Source of the DNA: an uncultured Bacteroidales bacterium
GTDB lineage: Bacteria; Bacteroidota; Bacteroidia; Bacteroidales; F082
Direction: 5' to 3'
DNA length: 27,017 bases
Assembly (NCBI GenBank): GCA_937902805.1
Contig: CALEMB010000152.1
Location: 1 to 27,017 of the forward strand
This document shows, piece after piece, positions 14,801 through 20,349 of the stretch. The notes beneath the pieces are model-generated. The model was not told the origin of the DNA. It did not search any database and saw nothing but the letters and a program-made list of their open reading frames with translations. A program made the translations under genes and the position numbers. The stretch's first letter is position 1, and each line of letters begins with the position of its first letter.

Positions 14801-15280
14801 ATGAAAAAAGTAACATTTCTGCTCGTCACCCTGCTTATCGGTGGTATGATGCTGACCGGATGCAAAAAGGATCCTCAACCGACCCCGACGCCGACTCCGA
14901 CGCCAACTACCACCAAAGTTGTCTACACAGTCGATAACACCGATGGGGTGATGTTCACTGCTTCAGATTGTTTCAAATACACCATCACGTATACGGGTGC
15001 TGACGGCAAACCGGTTACGGTGAACGATGTCACTTTACCTTGGACTTCACCCGAAATCACGGTTACTACTTTGCCTTTTAATGCCAAAATCGAAGGTGTA
15101 GGCACCTACAAAGAAGAAGAATTGCCTGCCAATATTTGCATTGGGCAATCGTCGAGAATCACTGCCAACGGAGCCTTAGTTGCCGCTGGACAAACTCCTT
15201 ACCAACTCGTTGGCAAGGCTCGATTCTTGGAGTTGATGGCTCAAAATCCCGACCTGCTGAAATTCAGCCTCAGTGGATAA
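14801..15280 (+). CDS. Small lipoprotein with Thr-Pro spacer
   Basis: 159 residues. The signal ends in lipobox LTGC (Cys21) after MKKVTFLLVTLLIGGMM, so it is exported and lipidated. KKDPQ follows, then a (TP)n tract (27-36), a typical spacer holding a domain off the membrane. The rest (about 40-159) is a small beta-rich domain, with VYTVDNTDGVMFTASDCFKYTI and TVNDVTLPWTSPEITVTTLP, of no family I recognise. It has its own promoter and terminator, so it is a single-gene unit. The double TTGCGCA site upstream suggests control by the AraC-type protein encoded at 15979-16647. Confidence 0.88.
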   Translation: MKKVTFLLVTLLIGGMMLTGCKKDPQPTPTPTPTPTTTKVVYTVDNTDGVMFTASDCFKYTITYTGADGKPVTVNDVTLPWTSPEITVTTLPFNAKIEGVGTYKEEELPANICIGQSSRITANGALVAAGQTPYQLVGKARFLELMAQNPDLLKFSLSG

Positions 15281-15314
15281 GTCAAATAAGTCATTTTAAA
15301 TCATGCTATCATGT

Positions 15315-15346
15315 AAAAATCCGCTTCAGCGTGGGGCGGATTTTTT
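15315..15346 (+). terminator. Intrinsic terminator after the lipoprotein gene
   Basis: AAAAATCCGC pairs with GCGGATTTTT around a 12-base loop and is followed by a T-run. It also separates this unit from the promoter at 15348-15380. Confidence 0.85.
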
Positions 15347-15347
15347 A

Positions 15348-15380
15348 TTTGTAATAATACCGAATAAAACCGTACTTTTG
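15348..15380 (+). promoter_or_regulatory. Promoter of the 15385 membrane protein gene
   Basis: TTTG at 15348-15351 and TACTTTTG at 15373-15380 with a 21-bp spacer. The -7 box ends 4 bp before the ATG, the same distance as at xth, so a leaderless transcript is predicted. Confidence 0.55.
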
Positions 15381-15384
15381 CGTC

Positions 15385-15987
15385 ATGGAAACGAAAGAAC
15401 AAACCCCTATTAAAAAGTCGCAAAGCACTGAGAGCCAATCTATTGTGAATCATGTGGATAGTGGCTTGCCGCGCTGGCTCGTCGAGGCGGCCTTTGTTAG
15501 CTATCTCTTGCAGGCTGTCTTCAATTGGGCTCCGTTGCTGCATGGGATGAATGACGCCCATCTCTCGTGGGTGCGCGCTATCTTTCAGACCTTTGGGGCT
15601 GTAGTGATGTATGTCGGGCTGCTGCGGGGTACAAAACCGTTGTACCGTCCGTTCACGGTGTGGTGGTGGGTCGTTATTGCATTGAACTTGGTGGGATTCG
15701 TTACGGAGATGATTCCGTCTATCATGTATGTCGTCGGACTGCCTGTATCCGTTTCACTAATGCTCGTTTATCTGCCTTTGGGCTGTGCCATTGCGTTCAG
15801 CTATCGTGGAAGGCTTTGTCAGGTGGGCATTTGGATGGCCCTCTACATCCTCATTTCAATCATGGTGCCCGTCATTTCGTTTTTGTTGGTCGGTCCGAAG
15901 TCTGGACTGGCCAATCTGCCGATGGAGATTCTCACTATTGCCGTCATTGTCGTCTATGCATGGGTGCAGCGACGGGTATTAATCTGA
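15385..15987 (+). CDS. Multi-pass membrane protein of unknown function
   Basis: 200 residues: a polar N terminus (about 1-28) and five or six hydrophobic segments (near 32-52, 62-80, 90-110, 113-138, 147-170 and 180-196), so an integral inner-membrane protein. No transporter or enzyme motif is recognised; the run WWWVV near residue 93 is conspicuous. Its last 9 bp overlap the last 9 bp of the convergent AraC-type gene, and no terminator fits between them. The start is set by the promoter just upstream. Confidence 0.82.
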   Translation: METKEQTPIKKSQSTESQSIVNHVDSGLPRWLVEAAFVSYLLQAVFNWAPLLHGMNDAHLSWVRAIFQTFGAVVMYVGLLRGTKPLYRPFTVWWWVVIALNLVGFVTEMIPSIMYVVGLPVSVSLMLVYLPLGCAIAFSYRGRLCQVGIWMALYILISIMVPVISFLLVGPKSGLANLPMEILTIAVIVVYAWVQRRVLI

Positions 15988-16647
15988 AGTTTGCGCTGGC
16001 ATTTCTTGGTCAACCGTGCTTTCCATGCTCTGCCGATATTGCAAGGGCGTGATGCCGAGTTGACGCTTCACTTCTAATTGAAATGTCCGACGCCCTCCGA
16101 ATCCTGCCTCTTTTCCAACAGCCTCGATGGTCCAGTTGGGCTTTTCGCGCAGTAGGTGGCAGGCCAACAGAAAACGTTTCTCGTTCAGGTAATCACCCAA
16201 ACTGTTGTATTTCTCGTTGTTTTTGAACAAAGCACTTAACCGCTTTTGTGTGAGTCCAAGCGCTTTGGCCATTGTCTTCAGTGTCAAGTTGTTGTCAGTG
16301 TAGAGTTGTCTTTCTTCCATTTCCTGGTCAAGCCATGCCATCAGGCCCTCGTCACTCATGTTGGCGGTCAGTTCGATTTGCTCCCGGTGTTGGCGTGTTT
16401 GCTCCTGCAACAGGGTCACCTCATCCTCTATGTGTTGCTTCAGTTGCTCCTCCAGTTCGTCGATTCTCTTTTCCAATTTACTTTCGCGCAACTCGTTCTG
16501 TTCCAACAACGAGTTCTGGTTTTCCAACAGTTTCGTGTTGGTCGACATCATTTGTTTCGCATGGGCATTCAGCATAATCATCGTGATGACGAATGCGATC
16601 ACGAACACAACGATGACGGTTACGATAAGCAATTGGGGTCCAGTCAT
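15979..16647 (-). CDS. Membrane-anchored AraC-type transcriptional regulator
   Basis: 222 residues. An N-terminal membrane helix (about 5-27, LLIVTVIVVFVIAFVITMIML) is followed by a long charged coiled coil (about 35-95, KLLENQNSLLEQNELRESKLEKRIDELEEQL...), and the C-terminal 105 residues form an AraC/XylS DNA-binding domain: LTLKTMAKALGLTQKRLSALFKN (first HTH), YLNEKRFLLACHLL (linker helix), WTIEAVGKEAGFGGRRTFQLEVKRQLGITPLQYR (second HTH). It resembles the HTH tail of Bacteroidota hybrid or TPR regulators without a sensor domain; the coiled coil probably drives dimerisation at the membrane. A double TTGCGCA site just upstream suggests autoregulation, and the same site precedes the lipoprotein gene. 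Its 3' end overlaps the convergent membrane protein gene by 9 bp. Confidence 0.9.
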   Translation of the reverse strand: MTGPQLLIVTVIVVFVIAFVITMIMLNAHAKQMMSTNTKLLENQNSLLEQNELRESKLEKRIDELEEQLKQHIEDEVTLLQEQTRQHREQIELTANMSDEGLMAWLDQEMEERQLYTDNNLTLKTMAKALGLTQKRLSALFKNNEKYNSLGDYLNEKRFLLACHLLREKPNWTIEAVGKEAGFGGRRTFQLEVKRQLGITPLQYRQSMESTVDQEMPAQTSD

Positions 16648-16669
16648 GGGTTTATTTCTAACTAATGTG

Positions 16670-16677
16670 CAAAAATA
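16670..16677 (-). promoter_or_regulatory. -7 promoter element for the AraC-type gene
   Basis: Minus strand TATTTTTG matches TAnnTTTG, 22 bp before the ATG. TTCG (minus strand, 16697-16700) lies 19 bp further up, one mismatch from the -33 consensus. The double TTGCGCA site begins 8 bp beyond it. Confidence 0.6.
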
Positions 16678-16707
16678 CCTTTTATCTCTGCAAAACCGAA
16701 TAAATGA

Positions 16708-16736
16708 TTGCGCAGAAAAGATGATTTTGCGCAGAA
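16708..16736. promoter_or_regulatory. Double TTGCGCA site, copy B (candidate AraC-type operator)
   Basis: TTGCGCA at 16708-16714 and TTGCGCAGAA at 16727-16736, again with a 12-base spacer that keeps an AAAAG..G.TT pattern also seen in copy A (14619-14647). It sits just upstream of the promoter of the AraC-type gene, a usual place for autoregulation. Confidence 0.65.
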
Positions 16737-16759
16737 GTCCCTATTTTGGCCTTAAAATT

Positions 16760-17203
16760 CTATCTTCTCTTCTTGAAAAAGTCAGTCAACAATGCCAGAC
16801 ATTCATCATGCATGACGCCTGTGGCGGTCTTCGTCTTGGGGTGCAGCATATTCCCGAAGCGTGAAAAGCCGTTTTTCGGGTCGTCGGCAGCCCACACCAC
16901 CTTGCCGATATGGGCATGGCAGAGTGCTCCGGCGCACATGGGGCAGGGCTCCAAAGTGACGTACAAGGTGCATTCATCAAGGTATTTGGCACCCAAGGCA
17001 TTGGCGGCGGCGGTGATGGCTAACATTTCGGCATGGGCGGTCACGTCGTTAAGGGTTTCGGTCTGGTTGTGGGCACGGGCGATGACCTTGTTGTTGCACA
17101 CCACCACAGCACCGATAGGGATTTCGTCAGCCTCAAGGGCCAACTGGGCCTCTTGGTAGGCCTGTTTCATATAGGATTCGTCGGAAAAAACGGAAAATGC
17201 CAT
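16760..17203 (-). CDS. tadA: tRNA(Arg) adenosine deaminase (TadA-like)
   Basis: A 147-residue zinc deaminase of the TadA family, which converts A34 to inosine in tRNA-Arg(ACG). Zinc site and catalytic residues: H57 and E59 in TAHAEM, C87 and C90 in LEPCPMCAGAL; N46 in RAHNQTE contacts substrate. Length fits a bacterial TadA, and the helix TGVMHDECLALLTDFFKKRR closes the protein. The ATG at 17203 adds a short MAFSVFSDES lead before the usual 'YM..A..EA' opening; a second in-frame ATG 33 bp on is possible. Guanine or other nucleoside deaminases share these motifs, but the tRNA enzyme fits best. Two palindromic repeats fill the gap upstream; no good promoter is seen there. Confidence 0.92.
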   Translation of the reverse strand: MAFSVFSDESYMKQAYQEAQLALEADEIPIGAVVVCNNKVIARAHNQTETLNDVTAHAEMLAITAAANALGAKYLDECTLYVTLEPCPMCAGALCHAHIGKVVWAADDPKNGFSRFGNMLHPKTKTATGVMHDECLALLTDFFKKRR

Positions 17204-17217
17204 TTTTATCGTTGTTT

Positions 17218-17293
17218 GTAGAGACGCAATGCTTTGCGTCTCTAATGGGATTATGTGTTATCGTTTTTGAGAAGCAAGGCATTGCGTCTCTAC
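17218..17293. repeat. Two GTAGAGACG-family palindromic repeats, tandem and nested
   Basis: A full copy at 17218-17244 (GTAGAGACGCAATGC..., AT-type core) and a half copy at 17271-17293 ending GCATTGCGTCTCTAC. The outer arms (17218-17232 and 17279-17293) are perfect reverse complements over 15 bp, so the region can form one large or two smaller hairpins between tadA and the nitrilase gene. Confidence 0.88.
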
Positions 17294-17301
17294 ATCGTTA
17301 T

Positions 17302-18096
17302 TCATATTTTAATGGTAAACCCATCCCAATCCGGTCCTAAAGGGAATTTCTCCCTAAACCGCACAAGGCTATCGCCGTCAAGGGTGCAATGCAGCACAGT
17401 CTCTTGGTAAGGTTCCGCCTTGGAGATGACCAAACCCCGTGGGTTGATGACCTGTGACTCGCCGCTATAATGCAGCCCATGGGCATCCTCACCCACACGG
17501 TTCACTCCCATCCAATATGCCTGGTTTTCGATGGCGCGGGCTTGTAACAGCGTGTGCCAGACGTTCATCCTTGAGTCGGGGAAGTTGGCGAGATATAAGC
17601 CCAGGTCGTATTCGTATTGTCCGTCCTTGTAGCGGTTGCGGGCCCAAACGGGGAAGCGGATGTCGTAGCACACCATCGGGCGGATGCGCCAGCCTTTAAG
17701 CTCCACAATCAGTTGTTTTTCACCGCGTTCCACAAGCTTATCCTCACCGCCCATGGTGAAGGTGTGACGTTTGAAATAGAGTTCGTAGCTGCCGTCGGGG
17801 CGCATCCATACGAGGCTATTGTAGTAATGTCCGTCCTTTTCGATAGGGAAGGTGGTGGCGATGACCGCGTTTTTTGCTTGGGCTTGTTCACGCAGCCATG
17901 TCATCGTGGGGCCGTCTTCTTTTTCGGCGAATAGTTTTGGGTCGACAGGAAAGGCCGTGGTGAAGGTCTCGGGCATGAGGATGAGGTCGGTGCCAGGCTG
18001 CACCTGTTGCAGCAGTTGGCTGAAATGCTCAATGTTGGCGGCCTTGTCTTCCCATTTAAGGTCGGCTTGGATATAGGCGATGTTGAGGGGTTCCAT
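17302..18096 (-). CDS. Carbon-nitrogen hydrolase, omega-amidase (YafV/Nit2-like)
   Basis: 264 residues from the ATG at 18096. Nitrilase-superfamily catalytic triad: E43 (LMPETFTT), K110 (YFKRHTF) and C143 (MVCYDIRFPVWARN). The phrases PETFTTAF, KRHTFTMGGED and CYDIRFPVWARN closely follow E. coli YafV and mammalian Nit2, which hydrolyse alpha-ketoglutaramate or alpha-ketosuccinamate to free the keto acid after glutamine or methionine transamination. Cytosolic. ATGs at 18105 and 18120 in the same frame are possible, but MEPLNIAYIQADLKW is the usual opening and 18096 avoids overlapping the zinc-ribbon gene, which stops 17 bp upstream. The two are probably one transcript. Confidence 0.92.
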   Translation of the reverse strand: MEPLNIAYIQADLKWEDKAANIEHFSQLLQQVQPGTDLILMPETFTTAFPVDPKLFAEKEDGPTMTWLREQAQAKNAVIATTFPIEKDGHYYNSLVWMRPDGSYELYFKRHTFTMGGEDKLVERGEKQLIVELKGWRIRPMVCYDIRFPVWARNRYKDGQYEYDLGLYLANFPDSRMNVWHTLLQARAIENQAYWMGVNRVGEDAHGLHYSGESQVINPRGLVISKAEPYQETVLHCTLDGDSLVRFREKFPLGPDWDGFTIKI

Positions 18097-18113
18097 TATT
18101 TTCATTTTTATTA

Positions 18114-18911
18114 TTACCAATCTGAGTCCCAGTCGGTGCTACCACTGTCCCACGAGTCGCTGTCGCTATCCCAATCGCTGTCGTTGTCCCAGCTGGAATC
18201 GTCGTTGTGGCTGCCTGAATCGTACCAACAGGATTCTTCGAAGGATTTTCCCGAATGGTTGTTGTATTGGTAGTCTTTGGCGTTGTCGTCGGTGATGGCT
18301 TTGTCCAGCGCTTTCTCGTCGTTCGACTGGTACCAATCATCCGTATTGGCATCATAATAGTACCACGACGAACCTTGGTGATAGTATTGTGTGCCGTTAT
18401 ACTTGTAATAGCCGTTGGGGGCTGAGTTGCCAAAAATGGTGGCCAGGATACCCAAGGCAAAGAAAACGATGATGGCAATGAGGCATCCTTTTTTCTTCTT
18501 TTTCTTTTTATCGACGGCGGGTTGTTGTGTATTGGCCGGGCGGTTGACTTTCTGGTCGGCGATTTCGGCCTTCAGCCGTTGGTACAGCTCGTTGACGGCA
18601 TAAGTCTCGTCTGAGCCTTTGTAGCGAACGGCGCGTTGTCCGTCGGCCTTATTTTTGTAGACCACGAAGTCGCCGTTGCCATCCCTGTAGATGCCGAAGG
18701 CCTTGGGCTCAGTGATGTCCTTGCCGATGAAAAAGCGGGTCACCTCCTCTGGCGGCAGATGGTGGGCGACATACCAAGCTTTTAGCTCTTCAATGGTCTT
18801 GGGCTGTTCCGAAGATGTTCGGTTGGCACCTGAGAGAGGCGCGCCACATTGGGGACAGTTTTTGGCTGTCTCGTCAATCATCGAGCCGCAGAATTCGCAT
18901 TTGATTTTCAT
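18114..18911 (-). CDS. Zinc-ribbon membrane protein with Asp/Ser/Trp-rich tail
   Basis: 265 residues in four parts. An N-terminal zinc ribbon (CEFC at 5-8, CPQC at 19-22). A globular segment (about 38-118, KTIEELKAWYVAHHLPPEEVTRFFIG, then a beta-like FGIYRDGNGDFVVYKNKADGQRAVRYKG) similar to part of other Bacteroidota zinc-ribbon proteins. A poly-Lys run (about 135-141) leads into one membrane helix (142-160). Last is a Tyr-rich stretch and then an acidic tail of repeated W-D-S units (about 236-265). The ribbon should be cytoplasmic and the tail extracytoplasmic (Lys-rich side inside). Function unknown. It has its own -7 box at 18936-18943 and appears to lead the omega-amidase gene. Confidence 0.85.
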   Translation of the reverse strand: MKIKCEFCGSMIDETAKNCPQCGAPLSGANRTSSEQPKTIEELKAWYVAHHLPPEEVTRFFIGKDITEPKAFGIYRDGNGDFVVYKNKADGQRAVRYKGSDETYAVNELYQRLKAEIADQKVNRPANTQQPAVDKKKKKKKGCLIAIIVFFALGILATIFGNSAPNGYYKYNGTQYYHQGSSWYYYDANTDDWYQSNDEKALDKAITDDNAKDYQYNNHSGKSFEESCWYDSGSHNDDSSWDNDSDWDSDSDSWDSGSTDWDSDW

Positions 18912-18935
18912 GGTTTGTGCTTATGTATGACGAGG

Positions 18936-18943
18936 CAAAGATA
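18936..18943 (-). promoter_or_regulatory. -7 promoter element for the zinc-ribbon gene
   Basis: Minus strand TATCTTTG, exact TAnnTTTG match, 24 bp upstream of the ATG. The -33 region abuts the palindromic repeat at 18954-18981. Confidence 0.58.
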
Positions 18944-18953
18944 ATAAAATTTT

Positions 18954-18981
18954 GTAGAGACGCGCCATGGCACGTCTCTAC
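18954..18981. repeat. Palindromic repeat, GTAGAGACG family (CGCCATGGCA core)
   Basis: Arms GTAGAGACG and CGTCTCTAC around a third core type, CGCCATGGCA. It lies between the zinc-ribbon promoter and the 3' end of the TPR-HTH regulator gene, where it may serve as terminator for the long T9SS-cargo operon. Confidence 0.92.
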
Positions 18982-18999
18982 ATAGATATAATCCCGAAA

Positions 19000-20349
19000 T
19001 CAAAGGTCGTTGATGATTTCCTCAAAGCTCCGTTCGTCCTCCAAGCCGTTCATCTTCTCTTGTTTGATACGCGATTTGCGACGGGCGTAGCTGTTGGTTT
19101 GCAGGTTCATCAGGATGGAAATGACCTGGTTGCTGAAGCCCTGTTTGGTGAGACAGCAGATTTGCAGGTCGCTCTTGGTGAGGGTGGGGTATTGTGTCGT
19201 GAGGCGTTGGGTGAAGCCGCCGTAGACCTTGTCGATGAGCGTCATGAAGTCGTCCCATTCGCTGTCGTTCAGGTTAAAGTCGAGGGTGGAGGCTGTGATT
19301 TGTTCGGTGAGGGCGAGGGCAGTCACGTACACTTTGTTTTTCTTCAGTTCGGCTTCCAGCTGGTTCTTCATCTCTTCGGCTTTCAGCTTGGCGCTCAAGG
19401 TTTTCTGTCGCAGGAGCAGCAAGGTGATGGCCAAAACCACCAACAAGGCCCCAAGGATGAGATACAAATACAGATTCCTCAGTTTCTGTTCGGCTTCCAT
19501 CTGGTTTTTCTGCATTTGCAGGTCGTATTCCCCTTTGATGCGTTGCACTTCCTCGCTACGGTGTTCGCGGTCGGCTTGCATCATGTTGTCTTCAAATCTC
19601 TTATTGTGTTCCAAGGCCTTCTCATAGTCGCCATGTAGTTGGTAAATGAAGCTGAGAGCTTGGTTGGCTGACATTCGTGTGCCGGCTGTGCTGCTTTTTG
19701 TGGCTTCCGTGAGGTGGACGATGGCGACGCTGTCATGGGCCAGGTAATAATGCGCCAGTCCCATGGTCAGGTAGCAGATGTCGGGCGAGGCGCCGCCTTC
19801 CAGCGCTTGGCTGATACGCTCTATGGCAGCATTGTAGTCTTTGACGATCATCAGCACGTCGCGGCTGGACTCAAGGAGGATGTCGTTTTCCATATTCTTG
19901 TCGTTCAAAGATTTGGCGATGGATAGGGCTTCGTCATAGTAGGCTTTGGCGTTGTCTGTGTCGCCCAATGAGGCCGCTGTGCGACCGCAGTTGCGCAGGG
20001 CTGTCGTCAGCAGGGTGGAGTCGACGAGCGAGCGGAACAAATTGGCAGCGTCCTTGTGGAGCGACAGGGCTTCCTCAAACAGTTCGTGTTTCCAATAGCA
20101 GAAGCCGAGATTGTCTTCGATTTGACCTTTCAGCCGTTGCACCTCGGGCTTGTCCATGTCGCAGTGTTCGATGGTGAGCAAGGCTTGGCTGAAGCTCTCG
20201 GCGGCGGCCTCAGACTGCTTGTCGGCGCGCTGCTCCACGCCTTGCTGGAAAAGCGTCTCGGCTTCTTGCAGGCTACGCGTATCCCGTTGGCAGGCGGTGA
20301 GGCCTGTTAGGACAAGGAATGCGATGAATATTATATGTCGTATTCTCAT
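19000..20349 (-). CDS. TPR lipoprotein with membrane helix and cytoplasmic LuxR-like HTH
   Basis: 449 residues. A signal with lipobox LTAC (Cys20, ...FLVLTGLTAC) is followed by an all-helical TPR array (about 30-255; for example AAAESFSQALLTIE, AKAYYDEALSIAKSLND, YEKALEHNKRFED), a coiled coil (260-290), a membrane helix (about 293-314, LYLYLILGALLVVLAITLLLL), a second coiled coil (316-340), and a C-terminal HTH (about 388-432, YPTLTKSDLQICCLTKQGFSNQVISILMNL) like the LuxR-type tails of Bacteroidota TPR regulators. Expected topology: periplasmic TPR sensor and cytoplasmic DNA-binding end, a one-piece trans-envelope regulator. Its ATG overlaps the stop of the upstream T9SS-cargo gene by 4 bp, so it is probably translated with the surface proteins it may control. 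Confidence 0.88.
   Translation of the reverse strand: MRIRHIIFIAFLVLTGLTACQRDTRSLQEAETLFQQGVEQRADKQSEAAAESFSQALLTIEHCDMDKPEVQRLKGQIEDNLGFCYWKHELFEEALSLHKDAANLFRSLVDSTLLTTALRNCGRTAASLGDTDNAKAYYDEALSIAKSLNDKNMENDILLESSRDVLMIVKDYNAAIERISQALEGGASPDICYLTMGLAHYYLAHDSVAIVHLTEATKSSTAGTRMSANQALSFIYQLHGDYEKALEHNKRFEDNMMQADREHRSEEVQRIKGEYDLQMQKNQMEAEQKLRNLYLYLILGALLVVLAITLLLLRQKTLSAKLKAEEMKNQLEAELKKNKVYVTALALTEQITASTLDFNLNDSEWDDFMTLIDKVYGGFTQRLTTQYPTLTKSDLQICCLTKQGFSNQVISILMNLQTNSYARRKSRIKQEKMNGLEDERSFEEIINDL

Noticed and set aside
17218..17293. Possible CRISPR array from repeated GTAGAGACG units
   Set aside because: Copies are scattered through the window with variable cores, lack regular spacers and have no cas genes nearby.
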